Of a stretch of 64,000 nt of DNA, positions 35,774 through 43,576 are shown in pieces (position 1 is the stretch's first letter; each line of letters begins with the position of its first letter). The position numbers and the translations under genes are program-made. Below the pieces are notes generated by a model, which saw only the letters and a list, made by a program, of their open reading frames with translations, made no database searches and was not told the origin of the DNA. Source of the DNA: Flavobacteriaceae bacterium HL-DH10 (GTDB lineage: Bacteria; Bacteroidota; Bacteroidia; Flavobacteriales; Flavobacteriaceae); assembly GCA_031826515.1 (NCBI GenBank), contig CP134536.1, positions 446,001-510,000 on the forward strand, given 5' to 3'.

Positions 35774-35881
35774 GACATTTAAGCCATAAGTTGACAAAAA
35801 TGTCATAAGATTGACATAGAAACGACGTAACAACTAGAACAGCATCACAATATCTTTGCTGAGTAATATAAAATACCCAAA

Positions 35882-36496
35882 ATGAATAATCAAAACTTAG
35901 CAATTAAAATCAAAGACTTAAGAAACCGAAAAGGATTTTCCCAAGAACAATTGGCAGAAGAATCAAAGTTAAGCCTCAGAACTATTCAACGAATAGAAAA
36001 AGGAGAGTCGATTCCAAGAGGAGATACGCTCGTAAAATTAACTCAGTCGCTTGATGTAACACCAGATGATCTTATAGAATGGCAAATTACTGAGGATAAA
36101 GGCTATATACAGCTACTTAATTGGAGTTCCATTAGTTTTATAATAAACCCTTTGTTAGGAATAATAATTCCTAGTGTAATGTGGATTTTGAAACGTGAAA
36201 AAATAAAACTTGCAGACGATTCCGGTAAAAAAATAATTAATTTTCAAATTACCTGGGCTTTAATGATAAATTCCATTCTTATAATTATACCATTAATATT
36301 AAGAGAAGAAGTTTTCATTTATTGGGATATCAATATAAAAGTTTCCATTAGTGCTCTAATAAACAATTTTTCACTACCAACCGTCATTTTATTTTCACTA
36401 TATGCATTTAACTTAGTCTCCATACTTTTTAATGTAAGAAAAGCCCAAAAGGGAATAAAAAATAAATATTTACCTGCAATCCCTTTTTTGAAATAA
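35882..36496 (+). CDS. Cassette 9: XRE-family regulator with C-terminal membrane domain
   Basis: 204 residues. A HTH_3 domain spans 8-62 ('LRNRKGFSQEQLAEESKLSL', 'RTIQRIEKGESIPRGDTLVK'). A membrane part with about four hydrophobic segments follows (from about 80: 'SSISFIINPLLGIIIPSVMW', 'NFQITWALMINSILIIIPLI', 'LINNFSLPTVILFSLYAFNL'), resembling DUF4870-type domains. It is a membrane-tethered transcription factor of unknown signal, intact, alone in its cassette. Confidence 0.85.
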   Translation: MNNQNLAIKIKDLRNRKGFSQEQLAEESKLSLRTIQRIEKGESIPRGDTLVKLTQSLDVTPDDLIEWQITEDKGYIQLLNWSSISFIINPLLGIIIPSVMWILKREKIKLADDSGKKIINFQITWALMINSILIIIPLILREEVFIYWDINIKVSISALINNFSLPTVILFSLYAFNLVSILFNVRKAQKGIKNKYLPAIPFLK

Positions 36497-36504
36497 AAAA
36501 CGCC

Positions 36505-36634
36505 ATATAACACTATATAAAGTTTATTGCTTCGGATTTTCCTTCGGAAAATACTCGCAATTTTGCTATCTTGGTTTCTTAATCTGAAAATCCTCACGGA
36601 TTTTCACGCAACAAACCTTATACAAACGTTGTAA
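36505..36634 (+). repeat. attC-like site 9
   Basis: Opens CCATATAAC, complementary (one mismatch over ten bases) to GTTATATGAC at 35767. Core GTTGTAA is at 36628-36634. It contains both hairpin polarities, GATTTTCC/GGAAAATA and GAAAATCC/GGATTTTC, as if two site types were fused. Confidence 0.85.
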
Positions 36635-37118
36635 GCAATCACTCGACTTGAGTAAAGCCTCTATAATTCGGATGTTTTTGCGCTAAATAAGGACCACTAA
36701 AACCCGCTGAGATCTAAGTGGATTATAGGAGATAATTCGCTGCCCAAGTTTTCGGCGATAAAAGCCGTGAAAATGCATTTTCAAACGAGCGTTGTCGTAT
36801 AAAACTTGATAGCTAAGATGTAAGAAAAAAATTACAAAGTCAAGACCTCCCTGATTTTAATCTGATATCTTAGGAGATCTCAGCGGGTTTTAATGGTACG
36901 GTATTATATAAGAGCGCCTAAATTCAACGACGCATACCACAATGTATATGTCATAAAATTTATAAAAACATCTCGAATTCCTTAAATAGGACTCAAGCCG
37001 AGTGACTGACATTTATATCATGTCATTCTTCTAAAATGTAATGACATGAGTCTTTTTAGACTCCTAAAACCCTAAACCTAGGATCACTAATACCTATTGG
37101 AGTCTAAAAATATAAAGC
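36635..37118. other. Cassette 10: ORF-less, highly structured DNA
   Basis: About 480 nt without a useful ORF but full of inverted repeats. 36694-36715 and 36875-36896 are 22-nt arms with 21 matches (CCACTAAAACCCGCTGAGAT...). 36640-36653 and 36991-37004 are outer arms (CACTCGACTTGAGT / ACTCAAGCCGAGTG). 37019-37048 (CATGTCATT/AATGACATG) and 37048-37063 (GAGTC/GACTC) are small hairpins. It could encode a structured RNA or contain a MITE-like insertion. Confidence 0.55.
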
Positions 37119-37309
37119 TTACAACATTATATATAAAAAATAAGGGATATCGTGCTTTCAATAAAGATTCAGGTATAAAGCACAATCGCCAATTTAGAAA
37201 ATTAATATTTATCCTACATTTTAAACATTTATTTACTAAATTGGCTAAAGTAAAATCAGAAGGTATTTGATTTTTAAATCCCTTACTTTCCATATATTTT
37301 ACATTAGCA
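37119..37309 (+). repeat. attC-like site 10 (long, mutated core)
   Basis: Opens GCTTACAAC, complement of GTTGTAAGC at 36628. It closes with ATTAGCA (37303-37309) in place of GTTAGCA, so the crossover G is replaced by A. 191 nt, the longest in the array, with an inner perfect stem GCCAATTTAG/CTAAATTGGC and outer AAGGGAT/ATCCCTT. Confidence 0.75.
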
Positions 37310-37328
37310 ACAAGCAAAACCAACATCT

Positions 37329-38321
37329 ATGAGAAAAATAATATTTGGAATAATAACACTATTGACTTTTTCCTGTAACGAAAAACCTAAATCTGAATTT
37401 TCCTTGAGTGGAATGACAAATGGAATTGAAAATGGAGCTATTATATACCTTGACTATAATAATAAAGTATTAGATTCAACTATTGTTCAAGACAACACTT
37501 TCGAGTTTAAAACTAAATTACCCAACACACCGATGAACCTTTGGATTCATAACAAAGACTTTTCTAACTATAGGTCATTTTGGGCTGAAAATAAACCAAT
37601 GACCTTCAATGCAAATAAAACTGATTTTAGAAATGCCATAATAACAGGTTCTGAATCAGAAAATTTAAGTTTCAGTCTTTATCAAAAAATAGACACATTA
37701 CCAAGAACTGAAAGACAAAAAGCGGAAATGGAATTTGTAAAAAACAATCCAAATAGTATTGTAAGTGCCTCAATGCTTTCGCTATATTCAACAACTTGGG
37801 GGAAAGAAAAAACCAAAGAGCTTTATGAACAATTTTCAACAGAAAATAAAAACTCAAAGTTTGGAAAAGAAATCACAAGATATATTGAACTAAATAAAGA
37901 ACCTAAAATCGGAGAACAGTTTGCGGACTTTGAATCGGAAAACCTAAATGGAAAATTAAAAAAATTATCCGATGTTAAAGGAAAAGCTATACTTCTTGAA
38001 TTTTGGGCTTCTTGGTGTGGTCCTTGTCGTCAAGAGAATCCTAACCTTGTAAAAACTTATGAAAAATTCAATCCAAAGGGTTTTGAGATATTTGCTGTTT
38101 CTTTAGACCAAGACAAAGAAAGTTGGTTAAAAGCAATTAAAAAAGACAGTTTGAATTGGGAACACGTAAGCGATTTAAAAGGTCAAAAAAATGAAGCTTC
38201 ATTGATTTATGGAATTAACGGAATACCAGACAACTTTTTAATTGCCGAAAATGGAGAAATAATCGGACGCAATTTACGAGGAGAAAAATTAAATCAAAAA
38301 TTAAAAGAAATACTGGAATAA
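37329..38321 (+). CDS. Cassette 11: TlpA-like thioredoxin lipoprotein
   Basis: 330 residues. The lipobox Cys is at 16 (LLTFSC). An N-terminal DUF4369-like beta domain ('FSLSGMTNGIENGAIIYLDY') leads into a C-terminal AhpC-TSA/thioredoxin domain with catalytic Cys230-Gly-Pro-Cys233 (FWASWCGPCRQEN) and cis-Pro region 'INGIPDNFLI'. It is a membrane-anchored periplasmic thiol-disulfide oxidoreductase. Such genes are frequent in Bacteroidota chromosomes, so here it looks like a host-type gene captured as a cassette. Confidence 0.9.
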   Translation: MRKIIFGIITLLTFSCNEKPKSEFSLSGMTNGIENGAIIYLDYNNKVLDSTIVQDNTFEFKTKLPNTPMNLWIHNKDFSNYRSFWAENKPMTFNANKTDFRNAIITGSESENLSFSLYQKIDTLPRTERQKAEMEFVKNNPNSIVSASMLSLYSTTWGKEKTKELYEQFSTENKNSKFGKEITRYIELNKEPKIGEQFADFESENLNGKLKKLSDVKGKAILLEFWASWCGPCRQENPNLVKTYEKFNPKGFEIFAVSLDQDKESWLKAIKKDSLNWEHVSDLKGQKNEASLIYGINGIPDNFLIAENGEIIGRNLRGEKLNQKLKEILE

Positions 38322-38328
38322 TGCCAGT

Positions 38329-38460
38329 TGCCAACACCGTATAAAAAAAATTGCTAGTTTTAGCTAAACCAAAGTTAGTTGCTCGTTTGCTAGCTTCTGA
38401 TTTTCCTTCGGAAAATCCTCGCCGCAAACACGCAACTTTCCTTATACATAAACGTTGTGC
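38329..38460 (+). repeat. attC-like site 11
   Basis: Opens GTTGCCAAC and closes with core GTTGTGC (38454-38460). Against the cassette start ATTAGCAAC at 37303 it differs at two positions, including the mutated core of site 10. The central GATTTTCC/GGAAAATC hairpin is present. 132 nt. Confidence 0.85.
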
Positions 38461-38485
38461 ATAATGCGAAAAAACCGATAATAAT

Positions 38486-38815
38486 ATGGCAAAAGTCCAC
38501 CTACAATTTTATAAAACGGAATATCATTATAAAGGTGATACACCAGCATTTTATCACGAATTGAATATTGAAGTCTTACCCAAAGTTGGAGAAAAATTCA
38601 ATTATCAAGAATGGATGTTTAAACTTATGGATGAAGAGGCTCAAAAAGAATTTACCGAAAATTTGGATTTCCAACCTGGAGAGTTTTACGTTATTGGAAA
38701 AATGGACTATCCTGGAAAAGAATATCAAATTGACCACGCATTCTATCTAATCGAGCAAATGGATGACGGAAAATCTGGATTTATTGACCTAAAAGACAAT
38801 CCAGAAGATTATTAA
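38486..38815 (+). CDS. Cassette 12, gene 1: hypothetical protein
   Basis: 109 residues, acidic, aromatic-rich and beta-like ('VHLQFYKTEYHYKGDTPAFY', 'GEFYVIGKMDYPGKEYQIDH'). No signal, membrane or motif that I recognise. It is followed 20 nt later by a second small gene in the same cassette, so the two probably travel and act together. Confidence 0.65.
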   Translation: MAKVHLQFYKTEYHYKGDTPAFYHELNIEVLPKVGEKFNYQEWMFKLMDEEAQKEFTENLDFQPGEFYVIGKMDYPGKEYQIDHAFYLIEQMDDGKSGFIDLKDNPEDY

Positions 38816-38835
38816 AATAAACTAAACAAAAATAA

Positions 38836-39204
38836 ATGGAAATAGGAATTGAAAGAGACAACGGAAAGTATGTTGGATATAAAATCGACGGAGAAATAAT
38901 CAATGGATTGTATCAAACTGTGGAATTAGATAAAATTGCAGACAATTGTAAAAATTTTGACATTAAAGTAGAAAAACCAAAAAATGGAATGGTTGCTTCA
39001 AAAATGTCAAAAAGAGATAATCTCTGCATTTTGACAATGAAATTTGACAAAGAAAACCAGGTGCAATTTTTAGTTGGGAATGACTTAAACTTAATTGAAT
39101 TGAACTGTATTCCGACTGAACAAATGCCGACTGACTTAAGGAAAATGATTATTCAAGCATACGAACTGACTCAAAAGAATACACTAAAAGATTTTATGAA
39201 TTAA
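38836..39204 (+). CDS. Cassette 12, gene 2: hypothetical protein
   Basis: 122 residues, cytosolic, mixed alpha/beta ('MEIGIERDNGKYVGYKIDGE', 'LCILTMKFDKENQVQFLVGN'). Not recognised. It is the second gene of a two-gene cassette; the stop is 9 nt before the attC opening. Confidence 0.65.
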   Translation: MEIGIERDNGKYVGYKIDGEIINGLYQTVELDKIADNCKNFDIKVEKPKNGMVASKMSKRDNLCILTMKFDKENQVQFLVGNDLNLIELNCIPTEQMPTDLRKMIIQAYELTQKNTLKDFMN

Positions 39205-39213
39205 AAGCACTAT

Positions 39214-39344
39214 GCACAACAATGGCTATAAGTAATTGCTTGTTCTCGCTTACTTCTGAAAATCCTCACGGATTTTCAGTTTGGTGCGTACTTGCAAAGT
39301 TAAGTGCTAACCCACACAACTACTCATAGCCGATACCGTTAGCC
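39214..39344 (+). repeat. attC-like site 12
   Basis: Opens ATGCACAAC, complementary to GTTGTGCAT at 38454. Core GTTAGCC is at 39338-39344. The hairpin is GAAAATCC-TCAC-GGATTTTC and the arms are GGCTATAAGTA / TACTCATAGCC. 131 nt. Confidence 0.9.
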
Positions 39345-39381
39345 TTTATTTAAAAAAACATAACTAATCAAAACAGAAAAT

Positions 39382-40320
39382 ATGAAAACAGTTGGAATTA
39401 TTGGAGGTTCAGGCTTCATTGGAAGTCATACCACAAAGAAATTTTTGCAGGAAGGATTTAAGGTAAGAGTATCAGCTACCGATATTTCCAAAACTGAAAA
39501 ATATGAACATTTAAAAAATTTACCGAATGCGGAAAACCTTGAAATTCTTCCTCTAAAAGTTGAAAATAAAAGTCAATTAAAGGAATTCACAAAAGGCTGT
39601 GACATAGTTGTTCACGGTGGAACACCTTTTCAGCTAGATGTACAAGACCCAAAAACTGAATTGTTTGACCCAACTATTAAAGGAACGGAAAATTTCCTTG
39701 AAGTAATTAACGAAACGCAAGGAATTCAAAAAGTTATTTTTATTGCTTCGGTTGCTTCATATAATACAAATTTCCCTTTGCTTCCTAACGGAAAGGGTGC
39801 TGACGACACAATTGATGAATCTGACCAACCATTTATGAGTGAAGAAAGTCATCCTTATGCACAGGCAAAATATATTGCTAACCAAACTGTAGAGAAATTT
39901 ATAGAAGAACATCCAAATGCTGATTTTGAAATAACAAGTGTTTCACCTGTCGCTGTTATGGGTAAATCATTATCACAAAGAGAGGATTCAACTTCTTCAG
40001 GTCTACAATTTCTTTTCAAAAACAAAATTGCACCAAATCCATTTGTTCAAATGTTATTTGATACTGATACAGAATTTGCGATTGTCGATGTAAAAGATGT
40101 TGCAGACGGAATTTATAGTTCAGCTACTAAAAAAGGATTAAACGGAAAAAACTATTTATTAAGCAGTGAGAGCTGGAAAGTTTCGGACATTACGAAAATG
40201 CTGAATAACGAAAAACCTAATGGAAATGCTAAAATTGTTTACAGAAACGATAAAGCTAAACAAGAATTAGGAATTGAATTCAACAAGGCAGAAGTTCCTT
40301 TAAGTGAATTCGGAAAATAA
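39382..40320 (+). CDS. Cassette 13: NAD-dependent epimerase/dehydratase (extended SDR)
   Basis: 312 residues. The cofactor loop is 'GIIGGSGFIGSHTTKKFLQE', the catalytic Ser region 'VIFIASVASYN', and Tyr-x3-Lys is in 'HPYAQAKYIANQ'. The pattern is that of the dihydroflavonol-reductase-like group of extended SDRs, which reduce carbonyl substrates with NADPH. No neighbouring pathway gene is in the cassette, so the substrate is unknown. Intact. Confidence 0.88.
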   Translation: MKTVGIIGGSGFIGSHTTKKFLQEGFKVRVSATDISKTEKYEHLKNLPNAENLEILPLKVENKSQLKEFTKGCDIVVHGGTPFQLDVQDPKTELFDPTIKGTENFLEVINETQGIQKVIFIASVASYNTNFPLLPNGKGADDTIDESDQPFMSEESHPYAQAKYIANQTVEKFIEEHPNADFEITSVSPVAVMGKSLSQREDSTSSGLQFLFKNKIAPNPFVQMLFDTDTEFAIVDVKDVADGIYSSATKKGLNGKNYLLSSESWKVSDITKMLNNEKPNGNAKIVYRNDKAKQELGIEFNKAEVPLSEFGK

Positions 40321-40327
40321 AAACAAA

Positions 40328-40457
40328 GGCTAACAATGGCTATAAGTAATTGCTAGTTCTCACCTTCTTCTGAAAATCCTCACGGATTTTCAGTTTGGTG
40401 TGTACTTGCAAAGTTAAGTGCTAACCCACGCAACTACTCATAGCCTAACCGTTAGGT
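40328..40457 (+). repeat. attC-like site 13
   Basis: Opens AAGGCTAAC, complement of GTTAGCCTT at 39338. Core GTTAGGT is at 40451-40457. It is nearly identical to site 12, with the GAAAATCC/GGATTTTC hairpin. 130 nt. Confidence 0.9.
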
Positions 40458-40481
40458 GCAATTTGAAAAAAACTCAATAGA

Positions 40482-41342
40482 ATGTCAGAAAATCATAGTG
40501 ATAATATTTTTTGTGAATACACAATTAAGTCTTGGACAGATTTGAGAACACTATTTTCAAAAATTGATGATTGGGTCTTTAGAGGACACGCAGATAGTCA
40601 ATGGACATTACAAACTACTTTAGAAAGAGGTGCTGAAATGAACAAATCAGGCATAAGAGATATACCTGCAATCGAAAAAAATATAATAGATAAATTTAAA
40701 CGTAGAGCCAGTAATTATTTAGATGAATTTCCTGATGACGATAACCTACTTGAGTGGCTTTCACTTATACAACATCACGGCGGACCAACTAGATTACTAG
40801 ACTTTTCAAAATCATATTATGTTGGCCTTTTCTTTTCAGTAAATCACACCACGACCGAATCTGCTGTTTATTGCTTAAATCGAAAATTAATATATAACAA
40901 AGGGCTTGAAACAGAAGAAAAAAGATATAGAGAAGATTTTTTAGAATTTGGTAGTAGAGCTCATTGCAATTTTGCTCTAAAAGAACAGACCTTAAGCCCT
41001 TTAGTAACGACAGTCGAACCATATAATATTCACGAAAGATTATCAAGACAACAAGGACTCTTTGCTATTCCATTTGAAGGACGACAAAGTTTCGAATATA
41101 ATCTTTCTCTAACGGTAAATTCATATCAAAAGGAATTACCAAAAAGCAAAAAAATTGAAAATTTCGAAACAAAAGTAAAGTTGCTCAACGAGGAATGTGG
41201 TTTATTAAAAATTATAATACCAACTGAATTTCATAATGAAATTAAGAAAGATTTGAAACTAATGAATATTACCAACGAAACATTATTTCCAGGAATAGAC
41301 GGATTTTCAAAATCATTATTTAACGAATTCGATATTTCGTGA
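40482..41342 (+). CDS. Cassette 14: FRG-domain protein
   Basis: 286 residues. The FRG signature 'WVFRGHADSQWTLQTTLERG' is near residues 29-48, followed by 'WLSLIQHHGGPTRLLDFSKS' and 'YYVGLFFSVNH'. FRG domains are widespread in phage and bacterial accessory genes; their biochemical activity is not settled to my knowledge, and several occur in defence contexts. Single gene, intact, 24 nt after the attC core. Its own attC is interrupted by an IS. Confidence 0.85.
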   Translation: MSENHSDNIFCEYTIKSWTDLRTLFSKIDDWVFRGHADSQWTLQTTLERGAEMNKSGIRDIPAIEKNIIDKFKRRASNYLDEFPDDDNLLEWLSLIQHHGGPTRLLDFSKSYYVGLFFSVNHTTTESAVYCLNRKLIYNKGLETEEKRYREDFLEFGSRAHCNFALKEQTLSPLVTTVEPYNIHERLSRQQGLFAIPFEGRQSFEYNLSLTVNSYQKELPKSKKIENFETKVKLLNEECGLLKIIIPTEFHNEIKKDLKLMNITNETLFPGIDGFSKSLFNEFDIS

Positions 41343-41352
41343 TAAAAACTGC

Positions 41353-41360
41353 ACCTAACA
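41353..41360 (+). repeat. attC-like site 14, left fragment (interrupted by IS)
   Basis: GCACCTAACA: the part GCACCTAAC complements GTTAGGTGC at 40451. The IS sequence starts directly after CTAACA, the same point as in site 8. Confidence 0.8.
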
Positions 41361-41443
41361 CCGTATCCTATGAAAAGCACTAGCCTAGTTCTCCAAAGTT
41401 ATTATTTATTTTTTAATTATCTCATAATGATGACTCTGTGGTG

Positions 41444-41484
41444 TTGAAATGTTGATAATTCCGATAGGATTATCAACATTTCAA
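41444..41484. repeat. Perfect 16-bp-stem hairpin in the IS noncoding end
   Basis: TTGAAATGTTGATAAT pairs perfectly with ATTATCAACATTTCAA, loop TCCGATAGG. It lies 3' of the transposase, within the stretch 41380-41682, where IS1111-group bridge RNA would be encoded. Confidence 0.7.
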
Positions 41485-41682
41485 TGGCATTTAAATAACT
41501 TGCTCCGCATCCTATATGTGATCCATTCTAAAACATGATGGTCACCAGCATCTGTATGATTATAAGTTATAATAAACCTGTCCACTTGCTAAAAATGTGT
41601 GATACCTAATAATTTGGTTCACCTACGGTGTTTTGTGATACAGGTTTTGCTACTTCTTTGTGAGCTCTGTTATTGGTTTATA

Positions 41683-42738
41683 TTATTCTATCACTCCAAT
41701 GGTATATGGTATTTCTGTTTTTATAACGGCTAAGGTTCTACTCAATAATTTACGAGCTATCTTTACAATGATGCTCTTAACATTTTTTCCTACGTGTTTA
41801 CGATAATAAGCTTGCATCACAGGGTCGGTTCGTATGGCTTGCCATGAGGCTTCTATAAAATAACTCCGCATTAAGCGGTGAGCGCGCATAGTAATACCTG
41901 TATGCCTTTGGTTATCGCCACTTTGGTGTATCCCTGGTGCCAGACCAACATAGCCAGCCAAATGTTTTATATTGTTAAAGCGGCGCAAATCTCCCAATTC
42001 ACAAATAATCCCACAAGCGACGATACCTCCTATTCCTGGAATACTCCGTAAAAGATAATAGTCCTTTTTGTAATGCTTACGGCAATAAGCCCGTAGCTTT
42101 GAAGAAACATCTCTTAGCTCTTTATCTATAAATCTAAAACTGCGCATTCTACTATCAAGTGTCTCGCGGGCTGTCGGATGACTGAAAATAATAGCGTCTA
42201 TCCAAGCTCTAAAGTCATGACTCCAATGGTCATTATCAAAGGATTCGGGAACCCTTACTCCAAAATAGAGCAGCTGCATTTTTATATAACTCTTTACCCG
42301 CCTAAAATCCTTAACCAAATCATTACGTCTTCTAAAAAGACTTCGCAGTTGCTCACGCTCTACTTCTGGAATATGGATGCTCTCCAACCTTCCGTCTTTG
42401 AGTTCTCGTGCTATCAGTTGAGCATCAATCTTATCGGTCTTTGTGAAGCGTTCTTTTCCTTTTCGGTGAATGTCTGCTGGATTGACAACTAACGAGCTCC
42501 AACCAAAACCCTCAAAGCTACGATGGGCATAATAACCACAACAACCCGCTTCGTAAGCGATAGAGACTTCATAGCTAGGAAAATGGGTGTGAACATATAC
42601 CTCTAAAACCTTTGGTTCTGGGGGCATGGTAAAAGATTTTCCGGAAAATAGATCCGTGGCACAATGAACTTTCCAGCTTCTCTTGTGTATGTCAATTCCT
42701 ATGTATAACTTTGGTTGAGCAGTTTGTTCAGGTTTCAT
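41683..42738 (-). CDS. IS110-family transposase, IS1111-group-like
   Basis: 351 residues, complete. Asp16 (YIGIDIHKRSW), Glu63 (AYEAGCCGYYAH) and Asp102/Asp105 (KTDKIDAQLIAREL) form the RuvC-like DEDD core. The C-terminal part has 'LLRSIPGIGGIVACGIICEL' and 'GYVGLAPGIHQSGDNQRHTG'. It is only distantly similar to the transposase at 34477-35442, so the two insertions are independent elements. Confidence 0.95.
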   Translation of the reverse strand: MKPEQTAQPKLYIGIDIHKRSWKVHCATDLFSGKSFTMPPEPKVLEVYVHTHFPSYEVSIAYEAGCCGYYAHRSFEGFGWSSLVVNPADIHRKGKERFTKTDKIDAQLIARELKDGRLESIHIPEVEREQLRSLFRRRNDLVKDFRRVKSYIKMQLLYFGVRVPESFDNDHWSHDFRAWIDAIIFSHPTARETLDSRMRSFRFIDKELRDVSSKLRAYCRKHYKKDYYLLRSIPGIGGIVACGIICELGDLRRFNNIKHLAGYVGLAPGIHQSGDNQRHTGITMRAHRLMRSYFIEASWQAIRTDPVMQAYYRKHVGKNVKSIIVKIARKLLSRTLAVIKTEIPYTIGVIE

Positions 42739-42795
42739 ATCTTAATTGTTTTGGTGAACTTTAAAGATACTGGACTTTCTGCTTTTTCATGGATG

Positions 42796-42915
42796 CTATA
42801 ATTTATTGCTAGTTCTAGCTTACTTACGAAAATCCTCGCGGATTTTCTATTCGGTTTTTATTTGCTAAATTTAGTGCTTAAACCACGCAACAAACCATAT
42901 ACAAACACGTTGGCA
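42796..42915 (+). repeat. attC-like site 14, right fragment
   Basis: Resumes TATAATTTATTGCTAGTT and ends with core GTTGGCA (42909-42915). It contains CGAAAATCC-TCG-CGGATTTTC. Confidence 0.85.
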
Positions 42916-42927
42916 ATAATTAAGAGA

Positions 42928-43425
42928 ATGGAGCAAATATTATCAGTAATTTCAATACTTATTTTTCTTGGTCTAATCTATGGTGTTGTTGAATTTGATA
43001 AAAAGAAATATTCTTATAAATTTCTTTTAATAATTCTAAGTATTTGGAGCTTTTTGGTATTCTTTATTTTGTTTTTTACAAAAGAATTATCACTTTACAA
43101 AAATTTATTTTCAGAAATATTTGCTATAATGAACATAATTCTTCCTCTGTTTTTGTTACTAAAACCAAGGACATTTTATATCACAGAGTCAAGAAAAATC
43201 TTGTTTTCACTTATTTTGATTTGGACTTTCACTATTTTATCAGGTTTATTACTAATAACAACCTATGGTGGTATATATTTATTATTAACCCAACCGTTAA
43301 TTTACTTGCTGTGTGTTTATGAAATGCGGAGAAATGATCAAAAAATTATGGTGCCAATATTTTTAAATTTTTTTATGACTTTTATAATTGTCTTTTATTC
43401 GGCATCATGGATTTTCACTCATTAG
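42928..43425 (+). CDS. Cassette 15: hypothetical polytopic membrane protein
   Basis: 165 residues from ATG 42928 (MEQILSVISILIFLGLIYGV). A longer frame begins inside the attC and is rejected. Five or six hydrophobic segments span the whole length ('FLLIILSIWSFLVFFILFFT', 'IFAIMNIILPLFLLL', 'ILFSLILIWTFTILSGLLLI'). No family recognised. Single gene of the last complete cassette. Confidence 0.7.
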   Translation: MEQILSVISILIFLGLIYGVVEFDKKKYSYKFLLIILSIWSFLVFFILFFTKELSLYKNLFSEIFAIMNIILPLFLLLKPRTFYITESRKILFSLILIWTFTILSGLLLITTYGGIYLLLTQPLIYLLCVYEMRRNDQKIMVPIFLNFFMTFIIVFYSASWIFTH

Positions 43426-43493
43426 TATATTACTATCCGATAAAGAATTAGAAATTTAAATATCTGAATGCATAAAAAAAATAAAAAAACTAT

Positions 43494-43576
43494 TGCCAAC
43501 ATTGTATAAAAATAATGCGTAAGTTTATTTCTAAACCAAAAGTTAGTGCTTGTTTGCTTATACATCAACGTTGGGC
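43494..43576 (+). repeat. attC-like site 15 (short, end of array)
   Basis: Opens TTGCCAAC, complementary to GTTGGCAA at 42909. Core GTTGGGC is at 43570-43576. Only 83 nt: the central GATTTTCC hairpin is missing, but the arms TGTATAAAA and TATACATCAACG are kept. No further cassette begins after it. Confidence 0.85.

Larger units (their letters stand above)
41361..42795 (-). mobile_element. IS110-family (IS1111-group-like) insertion inside attC site 14
   Basis: The element is about 1.43 kb. Subterminal imperfect inverted repeats are visible: ATCCTATGAAAAGCA at 41365-41379 and, on the minus strand, ATCCATGAAAAAGCA at 42780-42794. The transposase gene is on the minus strand, with about 320 nt of noncoding DNA behind it and about 55 nt ahead of it. 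Subterminal repeats and a long 3' noncoding end fit the IS1111 group, known to include elements specific for integron attC sites. Confidence 0.8.
26910..43576 (+). mobile_element. Integron-like cassette array, 15 cassettes in one orientation
   Basis: Fifteen repeats of attC type lie at the 3' side of one gene, two genes or no gene, all oriented left to right. Each has an opening box ending AAC, a closing core beginning GTT, and internal arms (TGTATA ... TATACA) that pair. The bases following each GTT core are matched by complementary bases at the start of the next attC, as expected if each cassette is a circle opened at G|TT. Cassette limits: 26911-27342, 27343-27766, 27767-28471, 28472-29169, 29170-30656, 30657-31575, 31576-32264, 32265-35767, 35768-36628, 36629-37303, 37304-38454, 38455-39338, 39339-40451, 40452-42909, 42910-43570. 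Two are enlarged by IS110 elements. Confidence 0.85.

Noticed and set aside
37087-37326. 79-codon minus-strand ORF in cassette 10/site 10
   Set aside because: It runs through the attC arms, has no recognisable features and opposes all other cassette genes.
26910-43576. CRISPR array
   Set aside because: The repeats are 83-191 nt, divergent in sequence, and separated by whole genes; there are no short spacers or Cas genes.
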